A stretch of DNA of 34,986 nucleotides from Pirellulaceae bacterium (GTDB taxonomy: Bacteria > Planctomycetota > Planctomycetia > Pirellulales > Pirellulaceae). The position numbers and the translations under genes were made by a program. Shown piece by piece: positions 1-9,696 of the stretch. Under the pieces are notes generated by a model that saw only the letters and a program-made list of their open reading frames with translations, did no database searches and had not been told where the DNA came from. How positions within the stretch are numbered: position 1 is the first letter of the stretch; each line of letters opens with the position of its first letter. The stretch covers positions 1 through 34,986 of the forward strand of contig JALOQX010000023.1 of NCBI GenBank assembly GCA_025459265.1. The letters run 5' to 3'.

Positions 1-134
1 GGGTCGGCGGGGATCGTTGCCACATTCCTCGCCTGCCTGTAGCTCACCAGTCCAGCAAGCCGCCGACGCAGGGTCGGCGGGGATCGTTGCCACATTCCTC
101 ACCTGCCTGTGGCGCACCACTCCAGCGGGCCGCC
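1..134. repeat. Two tandem copies of a ~70-bp direct repeat at the window edge
   Basis: Bases 1-70 and 71-134 are near-identical direct copies. The first 30 bases of each unit are the same, followed by about six scattered differences up to the point where the similarity fades near 134. The first copy begins exactly at the window edge, so the array may extend to the left. The second copy also carries a 9-bp inverted repeat (105-113 with 138-146). From 135 to 396 I see no gene and no clear promoter. The repeat may be a small intergenic tandem repeat or the end of a larger array. Confidence 0.8.
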
Positions 135-396
135 TCGGCCACAGGCGGACAGCGGGCCAGACAACCCCCCCCATTGGGCTGCATTCACTAGCACGCCTTT
201 ACCGTGCTGTGCCAGCCGCGTATCATCCCCGTCTGGCGGAGCAAGCTGGGGCGGTCGGGAAACTTGACGCGTTCGTAGCGGTAAATCGTCTTGCTCCAAG
301 CGCTGAATGCCGATAACTAGTGTGCGTATCCACGTCTCGCGTCGCGAAATCCATCGCGCAGGCCGCTCGCACACTGCCAGCCAAGGAGACTGACTC

Positions 397-2325
397 GTGG
401 CAAAGTTCTGCTGTTGGACGCTGTTGATATGTCTGTCCCTGGCGCACCTGGCCACAGCAGGGGGGATGCCGTCGAGCGAGAAGTTGCTGCCCAACACCAC
501 CACGGGGTATCTGTCGGTGCCGAGCGTTGCGATGTTGCGTCAGCAGTGGGATCAGACGCAGCTGGGTCAACTGGTGGACGACCCGGTGATGAAGCCCTTC
601 GTGGAGGACTTGCGGAAACAGATCAAGAACAAGCTCAGCACGACGCGTGTGCGGCTGGGTGTGACGCTTGACGACCTGGCTGACCTGTATGGGGGCGAAT
701 TGTGCCTGGCGGTCTGTCAGCCGGACCGGGACGTCAACCGGCACGCGACGGTGCTGCTGGTCGACGTAACGGATCATGGCGCGCAAGCGAACGCGATGCT
801 GGCGAAGGTGACGCAGAACCTGGTGCAGCAAGGCGCCAAACAGAAAACCGAGAAGCTGGGGAATGTCTCCGCCACGGTTCTGGTGTTGCCCAAGGCGCGG
901 CCGGACAGCCCCGAGGTCGAAGCGATCTACGTGCTGCACGGTGACGTCCTGCTGGCGACCGACGACCGTCAGATTGCCCAGTTCGTCCTGGCACGACTCG
1001 AGAAGGAGGGGGACAACACGCTGGGCCAATACCGGCCGTTTGTGGCGACGATGGACCGTTGTGCCGCCGAGGCGGGTGCCATGCAGCCCCATGTCCGGTG
1101 GTTTGTGGAGCCGGTGGGGTATGCCCAGGTTATGCGGGCTCAGAGCGGCGGCAAGAAGAAGCGCGGCGTGGACCTGTTGAAGATTCTGCCCAACCAGGGG
1201 TTCGATGCCGTTCAGGGTGTGGGGGGCCACGTGTTCCTGGCGACAGGAGACCAGGATATTCTGCATCGTGCCCTGGTGTACGCGCCCGCGGTCGAGCGGG
1301 ATCCGGAGAGCACGGACACGCAACGCTACAATCTGGCCGCCCGGATGCTCGACTTCCCCAACACCACCGCGTTGCAGCCGCAGCCCTGGGTGAGTCGGGA
1401 TCTGGGATCGTACTTCACGTTCAACTGGAAGATGGTCGAGGCCTTCGAGTACTCGAAGACGCTGGTCAACGAGCTGTTGGCGGGGCGGCCGGAGGATGAC
1501 CTGCTGGAGGAGATCATTGAGAGTCTGGCCAAGGACAAGGACGGTCCGCAGGTCGATCTGCGGAAGGACCTGGTCCGACACTTCTCGGAGCGCGCGTCGA
1601 TGATCACGGACTGCCGCCGTCCGATCACTCCGGAGAGCGAACGGCTGCTGTTTGCCATCGAGCTGACGAATCCCGAGGCGGTCCAGCAGACGATCAACAA
1701 GGCTTTTGAGGCGGATCCCGATGCCGAGCGGCGGGAGTTCGAGGGGCAGGTGATCTGGGAGATCATCACGGACGACGCGCCGGTGGACGTCGAAGCCATC
1801 AAGATCGAAGGCGCGGGGTTCGACCCGTTCGCCGGCGGAGAGGAGGAGACGGAACCGGAGGAGGAGCGCAAGATCCTGCCCAATTCGGCCATCACGGTCG
1901 CGCACGGGCACCTGCTCGTCGCGTCCCATGTGGACTTCATCGTCGACCTCCTCGAACGTCCCCTGGGGAGCGACATGTTGACCGATGCGGCCGACTACCA
2001 CCAGATTGATGACGCGTTGGCCAAAATCGGCTCCGGGAGTGACAGTTTTCGGTTCTTCACGCGGACGGACGAGGCGTATCGCCCGACCTACGAGTTGATC
2101 CGCCAGGGCAAGATGCCCGAGGCCAAGACCGTGGTCGGCAAGGTGCTCAATCGCCTGCTGGGACCGGACGAAAAAGGCATTCTGCGGGAACAGCAGATTG
2201 ACGGCTCCAAGATGCCGGACTTCGACGCGGTGCGCCGCTATCTGGGGCCGGCCGGCGTCTATGTCCGCAGCGAGGACGACGGCTGGTTCGTCGCCGGCTG
2301 CCTGTTGAGCAAAGACGTACCCTGA
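397..2325 (+). CDS. Secreted protein of unknown function, 642 aa
   Basis: The start is a GTG with AAGGAG eight bases upstream (383-388). Residues 1-21 form a short signal peptide (hydrophobic stretch ending LATAGG), so the product should be exported to the periplasm. The body is a soluble alpha/beta protein without further membrane helices. An acidic Glu-rich insert (EEETEPEEE) lies at about residues 483-492. I do not recognise the family with certainty; its general look resembles large secreted proteins of unknown function common in planctomycetes (DUF3352-like). It stands alone on this strand and ends 9 bp from the stop of the convergent hydrolase gene. The length and uninterrupted frame support a real gene; the function is unknown. 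Confidence 0.85.
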   Translation: MAKFCCWTLLICLSLAHLATAGGMPSSEKLLPNTTTGYLSVPSVAMLRQQWDQTQLGQLVDDPVMKPFVEDLRKQIKNKLSTTRVRLGVTLDDLADLYGGELCLAVCQPDRDVNRHATVLLVDVTDHGAQANAMLAKVTQNLVQQGAKQKTEKLGNVSATVLVLPKARPDSPEVEAIYVLHGDVLLATDDRQIAQFVLARLEKEGDNTLGQYRPFVATMDRCAAEAGAMQPHVRWFVEPVGYAQVMRAQSGGKKKRGVDLLKILPNQGFDAVQGVGGHVFLATGDQDILHRALVYAPAVERDPESTDTQRYNLAARMLDFPNTTALQPQPWVSRDLGSYFTFNWKMVEAFEYSKTLVNELLAGRPEDDLLEEIIESLAKDKDGPQVDLRKDLVRHFSERASMITDCRRPITPESERLLFAIELTNPEAVQQTINKAFEADPDAERREFEGQVIWEIITDDAPVDVEAIKIEGAGFDPFAGGEEETEPEEERKILPNSAITVAHGHLLVASHVDFIVDLLERPLGSDMLTDAADYHQIDDALAKIGSGSDSFRFFTRTDEAYRPTYELIRQGKMPEAKTVVGKVLNRLLGPDEKGILREQQIDGSKMPDFDAVRRYLGPAGVYVRSEDDGWFVAGCLLSKDVP

Positions 2326-2334
2326 GCCCAACGC

Positions 2335-4719
2335 TTACGACCCGGACCGCGGGTCGCGTTTCCCACTCGACACGCTGTGCTTCGCCCAGAACGGATGCTG
2401 CCGATCGCCGCGCGTCCGGACGTCCTCCAGCAGCACTTCGGTGGAGGGGGCGACATCGATACGGTCGCGGCCGAACGAGATCGGCTTGCTGAAATCGATC
2501 CAGTCGGGCGACAGCCACACGGTCAGATGCTCGGTGGCCGTTTTGACGCGAATCGTGTTCCCCTGCGTGATGCGGGCTTCGGTCTCGGCGTCGCGCGCTT
2601 TGGGTTGCGGCCAGTTGGCCGGCAGCACGACGAACCGGTCGGGGATGTCCGCCAGCTCGACCCACCAGAAGAACTGGTCCCACGGGCGCATCGAGGTCAC
2701 CTCGAATTCCGGGCGGGCGAAGTTGCGGCGGTACAGCGCCATCCAGGCGAACATCCGCATGATTTCTTCGTGGAAGTGCTCGTGACCACGCCCCTGGTAC
2801 TCGACATACATCGCGTCAAAGCCGACGTAGCGCATATAGCGGTCCAGGTCGCGTGCGTTGGCGGCGATTTTGTTGCCGTCGAGCTGCCCGGCGACGAAGT
2901 AGAGCGGGAGGCCTTTGGCATTCTTCCAGTAGCGCGTCACGTACTTATCGGCCGTGGCCGCGACCGGCAGCACGCCGGCCCACACGTCCGGATGTGCCAG
3001 GCCAATGTCCCAGGCGGCATCGCCGCCCATCGAATGCCCGCTCAGGAATACGCGATCCGTGTCAATGCTGAAACGCCGGATCGCGTCGCGCAGGGACGTC
3101 AGCACCGCCGCATGTTCGCGCCAGCCGTATTCGTAACGCAACTGGCCGGGCGCGCTCCAGGCGGGGGCCAGGACGATGTAACCGCGCCGCGTGGCCTGCC
3201 CGACCCGGATCGATTTGGCCGCATCCCAGGGACCGGCCCACCAGTCGATCTGGTCCGTCGGGGTCGAGCCCGCGCCGTGCAGGGTCACAATGCAGGGATA
3301 CCGCCGCGCCGGATCGTATTCGGGGGGGAGCTGGATCAGGTAGCGGAATTCGTCGTCCCCGTCCCCTGCGGACACGCTGCGATCGAGCAGGCCGGGGATC
3401 CCCTCCGACGGCCACTCCACATCCCATGGCGGATTCATGGTGGCCAGCAGCTTGGCCACATTGGCCGGGGAGCCGCCCTCCAGTTCGTTGAGTCGTCGCA
3501 GGAGGTCGTCTCGTTCGACCTGCTGGTCCGCCCGCAGGTAGGCCCGCACCGCGTCGCGCACTTCCACCAGGTCAAGCGCCACGGCCAGGTTCTCGGTCGC
3601 GGCGCCGGAACCCATGAGCCAGCCGCTGATGGCCAGCGCCAGCTGCTGTTCCGCTGTCAAGGACGTGTCACTGGCCAGGCGCAGGTAGTCCGCCAGGCGG
3701 TCGAGCGTGTTGAGACTCAGTTCTCCCTGGATCTCACCCACAATCCGCTCCAGCTGGGCCTTGGCGCGATGTTCGCTCAGCGCCGCCAGGTGCGTCTTGA
3801 GCAGCTCGATCGCCTGATCGCCACGCTGCTGCAGCTTCGTGTACTCGCCCAGCAGGTCGCTGACGCGCAGCAAGAGCTCACCCGCCACATCCTTCTCAGG
3901 GAATTCCTGCAGCAGCGTCACCGCCTGCCGGTGCTGCCCCGCGTCCCGCCGCAACTGAATCTCGCGGATCACGTCCTCCGCCACCAGTTGGTACAGCCGC
4001 GTGCGTTCCTTCCCCAGCTCCTCCACGTCCGGAAAATCGCTGATGATGCGATCGAGCTCGACCAGCGCATCCCGATACCGCTCGGCCTGCACATACAATT
4101 TCACCACCTGCAGCCGCTCGTTCGGATCCGCCTGGTCGACATGACGCAGCAGGACCTGGCTAAGCGTTTCCTGCGGAACGGCCGCCGTGCTGAGCCGCAT
4201 GTCCCAGACGTAGGCGTTCTTGACCTGCAGCCCTTCGACCTGGACGTACCGCGGCGTGATCCGCGTGATGCCCTGCACCACGTCCAGACGTCCGTCCTTC
4301 CCCTGCATGCTGAATACTCGATTGCCGTAGTCGTCAAACGGCGTCACCTCCAGGATCGGCCCCACCAGACCGATGCGACGCGCCGTCCGCGCGACCCGCT
4401 TGGGAATCTCGATCCGCACAAGCGACGTCTCGGTATCGGGGGCGATGCCGTCCGTACGGACCTGATTGCTCGACACAAACGTGCGGCGCAGGTCATCGTC
4501 GACCAGGACGATCTTCGCCACCTCGACCTGGCCCGCCGGCTGCTGGATGAGCGGGTTTTCGTTGAGCGAGGTGACCCGCGTGAGCTTGCCTTCGAGCTGC
4601 AGGCCGTTCTTGAGGGTGATGACCTCCGCCAGAGCGACGCGCGCCAGGCCCACCAGCAGCAGCCATGCCCAGCCAGCGCACCAGAGTCGAGCCGGACCTC
4701 GGCGTCGGGACTTCGTCAT
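2335..4719 (-). CDS. Secreted alpha/beta-hydrolase (esterase/depolymerase-like) with long N-terminal helical region
   Basis: The chosen ATG at 4719 has CAGGAG seven bases upstream; a longer frame starts at 4758 but lacks a ribosome site. Numbering is from the chosen start (794 aa). Residues 1-31 are a signal peptide (WAWLLLVGLARVALA). A small beta-rich segment follows (ITLKNGLQLEGKL), then a long helical, TPR-like region at about 190-430. The hydrolase domain covers about 450-680. It has a nucleophile elbow GHSMGGD with Ser563, a likely acid Asp614 in GQLDGN and a candidate His646 or His648 in GRGHEHFH, with an oxyanion-type HGAG motif before them. This order fits PHB-depolymerase/feruloyl-esterase-like or prolyl-oligopeptidase-like hydrolases. 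The substrate cannot be read from sequence. The fusion of a helical repeat region to the hydrolase is unusual outside planctomycetes. Confidence 0.85.
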   Translation of the reverse strand: MTKSRRRGPARLWCAGWAWLLLVGLARVALAEVITLKNGLQLEGKLTRVTSLNENPLIQQPAGQVEVAKIVLVDDDLRRTFVSSNQVRTDGIAPDTETSLVRIEIPKRVARTARRIGLVGPILEVTPFDDYGNRVFSMQGKDGRLDVVQGITRITPRYVQVEGLQVKNAYVWDMRLSTAAVPQETLSQVLLRHVDQADPNERLQVVKLYVQAERYRDALVELDRIISDFPDVEELGKERTRLYQLVAEDVIREIQLRRDAGQHRQAVTLLQEFPEKDVAGELLLRVSDLLGEYTKLQQRGDQAIELLKTHLAALSEHRAKAQLERIVGEIQGELSLNTLDRLADYLRLASDTSLTAEQQLALAISGWLMGSGAATENLAVALDLVEVRDAVRAYLRADQQVERDDLLRRLNELEGGSPANVAKLLATMNPPWDVEWPSEGIPGLLDRSVSAGDGDDEFRYLIQLPPEYDPARRYPCIVTLHGAGSTPTDQIDWWAGPWDAAKSIRVGQATRRGYIVLAPAWSAPGQLRYEYGWREHAAVLTSLRDAIRRFSIDTDRVFLSGHSMGGDAAWDIGLAHPDVWAGVLPVAATADKYVTRYWKNAKGLPLYFVAGQLDGNKIAANARDLDRYMRYVGFDAMYVEYQGRGHEHFHEEIMRMFAWMALYRRNFARPEFEVTSMRPWDQFFWWVELADIPDRFVVLPANWPQPKARDAETEARITQGNTIRVKTATEHLTVWLSPDWIDFSKPISFGRDRIDVAPSTEVLLEDVRTRGDRQHPFWAKHSVSSGKRDPRSGS

Positions 4720-4885
4720 GCGGGCTCCTGTCGAAAGGAATGTCACACCACGTTCCATTCTGACGGGCCGGGCCGTTTAGTCAACGAAGTCCACCCAGAC
4801 CCGCCCGGTCCGGCCGGCGACCATTGACAGATGCGCCAGCATCCGCCACATTGGCGCGACCAGGCAAACTGGAGGGATTGTATCG

Positions 4886-5128
4886 ATGCTGCGACGTGCC
4901 TTGCTCATCCTGGTCTTCGCCCAGTTCATCCTGCTGGTGGTCTTCGCGGTTCTCGTGGGCGGGTACGCCCTCACCACCGCCGCCCACGACACAGCCGGAG
5001 CCACTGTCCTGTGGTGGACCGCGATGGGCTGCCTCCTGCTGATCGTGGCGGACGTCGTTCTTCTGGCGGGTACGCTCGGCGTCGCCGCACTTGTCGATTC
5101 CGAGTCGCGGCCACCCACCGATTTGTGA
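4886..5128 (+). CDS. Small two-helix membrane protein, 80 aa
   Basis: The ATG is preceded by GGAGG (4871-4875). The protein is almost entirely two hydrophobic helices (about residues 4-28 and 40-68) with a short polar tail rich in Glu, Ser and Pro. It probably sits in the cytoplasmic membrane. It is divergent from the hydrolase gene and lies 58 bp upstream of the zinc-ribbon gene on the same strand, so the two are probably co-transcribed. No family recognised; similar small membrane proteins are common next to zinc-ribbon proteins in planctomycetes. Confidence 0.7.
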   Translation: MLRRALLILVFAQFILLVVFAVLVGGYALTTAAHDTAGATVLWWTAMGCLLLIVADVVLLAGTLGVAALVDSESRPPTDL

Positions 5129-5186
5129 TACAGTCTGGTCAGACGCCGCCAAGCGCGTCGCTGACCTGGTACCGTTGTCCAACCGC

Positions 5187-6017
5187 ATGCCCACGCGTTT
5201 TCATTGTCCCGAGTGCCACCAGCGTCTGAGCGTGGACACGCTCAAGGAAGACCAGCACGTCAAGTGTCCCCGCTGTCGGCGCGTTGTGCGCGTGCCGAAC
5301 GTGTCGGTCGAGGAGCGGGGTGAGCCGCCGTCGCCGGGCGAGTTGCCGGACGGACCGCCGCCGGCGAGTCTGGTGTCCGCCGAGCCCCCGTCGGTCTCTA
5401 CGGCTCCGCCGGGCAGCCGGGCGGACGTGCCCGGGGACGATGGCGCCGGGCACGTCCGCGTGCCGCGCGTGATCATCTATTGTCAGGGCTTGCTCCTGGG
5501 TGGAGTGGCTTTGTTGTTCTTCATCTTCGGTCTGATCGTGGGCGGCCATTCCCAGCCCGCGACGGATGGGCCGCCCGGCCTGCCCGTGACCGTATCGGGG
5601 ACGGTGCGATACACCGACGTGGCCCGGCAGTCAGTGCCGGACGAATCGAGTTGTGTCATCCTGCTGCCGGTGGCGACGCGTCCCGATCCGAAGGCGGGAG
5701 CGGACGGACTGCGTCCGCGCGACGCGGAGCCGGGAGGGACGCACCCGGGGATCGCGGCGATTCGCGCCATCGGTGGCGACGTGGTCCGCGTGGACCGTCG
5801 CGGCCGGTACCGACTGCGTGCCACCGCGCCGGGCCGCTACTTTCTGCTGGTCGTCTCGCGACACGTACGGCGTCGTGAGGGCGAGTCGCCGCAGGCCCGC
5901 GACCTGGCCGAACTGGGACGGTATGTCGTGCCCGCCACCAGTCTGCTGGAAAACCAGCAGTATCTGTGGCGCGAGCTCCAGGTGCGGGCGGACCTGAGCT
6001 TCGACCACACGTTCTGA
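5187..6017 (+). CDS. Zinc-ribbon membrane protein of unknown function, 276 aa
   Basis: The frame is open from 5091, but the protein logically starts at the ATG at 5187, where the zinc ribbon begins at once. Residues 6-30 hold two CxxC pairs (CPEC and CPRC) spaced for a zinc ribbon. A Pro/Gly-rich linker follows, then one transmembrane helix at about 92-117 (LLLGGVALLFFIFGLIVGG), then a beta-rich domain of about 150 residues (VTVSGTVRYTDV onward) that resembles the small carboxypeptidase-regulatory-like beta-sandwich of planctomycete lipoproteins. With the ribbon at the N-terminus, the topology is ribbon in the cytoplasm and beta domain outside. It ends 7 bp before the stop of the convergent lipoprotein gene. 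Function unknown. Confidence 0.8.
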   Translation: MPTRFHCPECHQRLSVDTLKEDQHVKCPRCRRVVRVPNVSVEERGEPPSPGELPDGPPPASLVSAEPPSVSTAPPGSRADVPGDDGAGHVRVPRVIIYCQGLLLGGVALLFFIFGLIVGGHSQPATDGPPGLPVTVSGTVRYTDVARQSVPDESSCVILLPVATRPDPKAGADGLRPRDAEPGGTHPGIAAIRAIGGDVVRVDRRGRYRLRATAPGRYFLLVVSRHVRRREGESPQARDLAELGRYVVPATSLLENQQYLWRELQVRADLSFDHTF

Positions 6018-6024
6018 CGTCCGG

Positions 6025-7329
6025 TCACGGCCAAATGGAGCGGCGTGCGAGCATCACCGCGTGCATCTGATGCTGCGTGGTGTCAATGCGCAGCCATGGG
6101 TTCTCGGCGCTGGTGAGCACACCCCCGAGGCACGACGGATGAACCCCCGGCTGGCTGCGGAGAAAGGGGTTGGGAAGGTCGCTGCCAACTTGCCAGGTGA
6201 GCAGCCTGCGCAGCACGTCCTCAATCACGCCGCGGAACTTCTCGGCAGCGGCTCGGTCTCCTTGGGCCAGCGCCACCTGGTGGGCCACCACCAGCCCTTC
6301 GCAGGCATAGGCGGTGTTCCCGCGCCGTTGGGCGACCTGGTGGACGTCGATCATCCAGTGTCCCAGCGCAATCGTGCGCTGCCCGTAGACCTCCGTGCCC
6401 GGCCACCCGGAGTCCGACAGCAGGGCGTAGGCGAGACAGCCCCACTGGAAAAACCCTTTCGCGTCGTCATCGTCGCGCTGCTGGGCGACGGCGTCCCGCA
6501 CGTAGGCGGCATCCGCAGCTTCGGCCGCACGCAGCACCAGCGATCGCAGTTCGCGATCCTCGCGTTCGACGGCAGCACGGGCCAGCGCCAAGAGGATCTC
6601 TCCGTCGAAATACGGGGAGGGAGCGCCCCAGCCTTCACCGGTCGTGTGCAGGTAAGCGCGATGAAACCGGTGATCGGGGCGCTCGAGGCGCTGCAGGAAC
6701 GCCAGGTACTCGTCCAGTTGTGTGCGCCACACGTCGGCGGCGGACGGCTCCGCCTGCACGTACTCCCGCAACGCCAGGGCGACCAGCGCCACGGTCCCGC
6801 TGTCACCCTGCTCATAGCCGGGGAACCGTACGAACCGGCGGCCGTCCGGCGTGCAGCGGCTCTGCGCCGCAAAAAACTCCGCCCCGCGCACGACACCCGC
6901 GCGGGTCTGGGGTGTCGGCTGCTGGCGATGGATCAGGGCCAGCCCCCACAGCGCGCCGGCCTGCCGCACGGGATTCTGCTGGGCCGCCACCTCGCCAGTG
7001 CGCAAATCCACCTGATAGCGAAACACACCCGACGGGAGCTGGCTGGCCAACAGGAACTGCCGGCCGAGGGCGAGCGACCGGTCCAACTGTCGCCGGATGT
7101 CCGGCGGAGCGGCCGCCGGCTCCTCGCCTGCGGGCCCTCTGGCGGCTGCCCACACGACGGCCAGCGGCCCCGTCGTCGCGCGATCGGCAGACGGCCCGCA
7201 GCCGCCAGCGCATAACACGGCACCGATCAGCACGAGCCCGGTCAGCGCACGGCGCGCGTGGGCGTCCTGCGGCGCACGCCGCAGAGGCCCCTCGTCCCGT
7301 GCGCCGGCGTTCCTGCGCGCGTCCTGCAT
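6025..7329 (-). CDS. Putative lipoprotein with alpha/alpha-toroid (glycosidase/terpenoid-cyclase-like) fold
   Basis: The start is the ATG at 7329, just beyond the ilvD stop; a GTG at 7353 in the same frame would overlap ilvD by 17 bp and cannot be excluded. The N-terminal hydrophobic stretch (ALTGLVLIGAVLCAGGC) ends in a Cys that could be a lipidation site, although the lipobox AGGC is weak. The mature part is helical, with repeated motifs (QAGALWGLALIH, GDSGTVALVALALREY, PYFDGEILLALARAA, FFQWGCLAYALL) typical of six-hairpin (alpha/alpha) barrels such as glycoside hydrolases or prenyltransferase-like proteins. Catalytic residues cannot be assigned. It lies 7 bp after ilvD and may be read from the same transcript, but a role in amino-acid synthesis is not implied. 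Confidence 0.8.
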   Translation of the reverse strand: MQDARRNAGARDEGPLRRAPQDAHARRALTGLVLIGAVLCAGGCGPSADRATTGPLAVVWAAARGPAGEEPAAAPPDIRRQLDRSLALGRQFLLASQLPSGVFRYQVDLRTGEVAAQQNPVRQAGALWGLALIHRQQPTPQTRAGVVRGAEFFAAQSRCTPDGRRFVRFPGYEQGDSGTVALVALALREYVQAEPSAADVWRTQLDEYLAFLQRLERPDHRFHRAYLHTTGEGWGAPSPYFDGEILLALARAAVEREDRELRSLVLRAAEAADAAYVRDAVAQQRDDDDAKGFFQWGCLAYALLSDSGWPGTEVYGQRTIALGHWMIDVHQVAQRRGNTAYACEGLVVAHQVALAQGDRAAAEKFRGVIEDVLRRLLTWQVGSDLPNPFLRSQPGVHPSCLGGVLTSAENPWLRIDTTQHQMHAVMLARRSIWP

Positions 7330-7336
7330 CGCCGCC

Positions 7337-9016
<1,680 letters not shown>

Positions 9017-9055
9017 GGGGCCCCCGACCTGCGATGCGCGTGGCTGCGGCTCAGT

Positions 9056-9250
9056 CTACCGGTTGACCAGACGCATGCGACGCGAGCGCCGTTCCGCACG
9101 CAACCGGGCCCGACGCTTGATCTCACTTGGCTTCTCGTAGTACTCGCGACGGCGCATTTCCTTCTTGATTCCGCTCCGCTCGACGAGCTTGCGGAAGCGG
9201 CGGACCGCCTCCTGAATCGACTCGCGGTCCCGCACAATCAATCGAACCAT
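9056..9250 (-). CDS. rpsU: 30S ribosomal protein S21
   Basis: A 64-residue, very basic protein that begins [19 protein letters not shown] and carries the S21 signature [23 protein letters not shown] followed by an Arg-rich helix. S21 sits on the 30S platform near the anti-Shine-Dalgarno region and helps initiation. The ATG is preceded by AAGGAG six bases upstream, a strong ribosome site. It is the first gene of an rpsU-ilvD transcript. Linkage of rpsU to an amino-acid gene is not the classical rpsU-dnaG-rpoD arrangement. Confidence 0.96.
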   Translation of the reverse strand: MVRLIVRDRESIQEAVRRFRKLVERSGIKKEMRRREYYEKPSEIKRRARLRAERRSRRMRLVNR

Positions 9251-9305
9251 TTTTGCTCCTTATCGCAGTTGTCGAAAGAAGTTACGAACCACCCAGCGGG
9301 CTGGT

Positions 9306-9335
9306 AGTGTACTGTACCACGGCACAGACTGTCCA
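9306..9335 (-). promoter_or_regulatory. Probable sigma-70-type promoter of rpsU-ilvD
   Basis: On the minus strand, TGGACA (9335-9330) is followed by an 18-bp spacer and TACACT (9311-9306). This matches five and four of six consensus bases and lies about 55 bp before the rpsU start. Read by eye only. Confidence 0.45.
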
Positions 9336-9483
9336 GCGGTCGTGGCCTCGTACCAGGTGGCGATCCCGCACACCCCCAGGTTCCCCAAGGTCACCCGGAA
9401 CCCCTAACCGGAACCAGCCCGGCAGGGCTCATGGCGTGTGGCTGCGGCAGCCGATTTCCGGTCCCTGGGAGGAACTGACTGCC

Positions 9484-9696
9484 ATGGCGACGGACCTCGG
9501 GACCCATTTCTCGCTCTTGGAGGAACTCGACGCCAGGCAGGACGACGTGCTGCACCAGCTCGAAACGCTTGAACAGCGCGTAACGGCGTTACTACGCGAG
9601 TATGCCGCGGTGGCTGGTCAGGCCCCGACGGCCCGCTCAGTCGCGTTGGTCGAGGTGGCCGGACTTGCCGATGGCGCGGAGCAACCGGAGGCCTAG
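9484..9696 (+). CDS. Small coiled-coil protein, 70 aa
   Basis: The ATG at 9484 has GGAGG 11 bases upstream (9468-9472). The product begins MATDLGTHFSLLEELDARQ and has heptad-like Leu spacing (LLEELDARQDDVLHQLETLEQRV) through about residue 36, suggesting a short coiled coil, then a flexible acidic tail. The last 60 bp overlap the 3' end of the convergent ubiB-like gene. The ribosome site and the sensible amino-acid composition argue for a real gene; the overlap and size argue for caution. No function can be given. Confidence 0.5.
   Translation: MATDLGTHFSLLEELDARQDDVLHQLETLEQRVTALLREYAAVAGQAPTARSVALVEVAGLADGAEQPEA

Noticed and set aside
1-134. CRISPR array
   Set aside because: Two copies of 70 bp in direct tandem with no unique spacers and no cas genes do not fit a CRISPR array.
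223-2331. 702-aa open frame on the minus strand
   Set aside because: Antisense shadow of the secreted protein at 397-2325; sequence is rich in Arg, His and Gln and has no domain pattern, as expected for the reverse frame of a GC-rich gene.
2377-4827. 816-aa open frame on the plus strand
   Set aside because: Antisense to the hydrolase gene, which has signal peptide, catalytic motifs and ribosome site; this frame has none.
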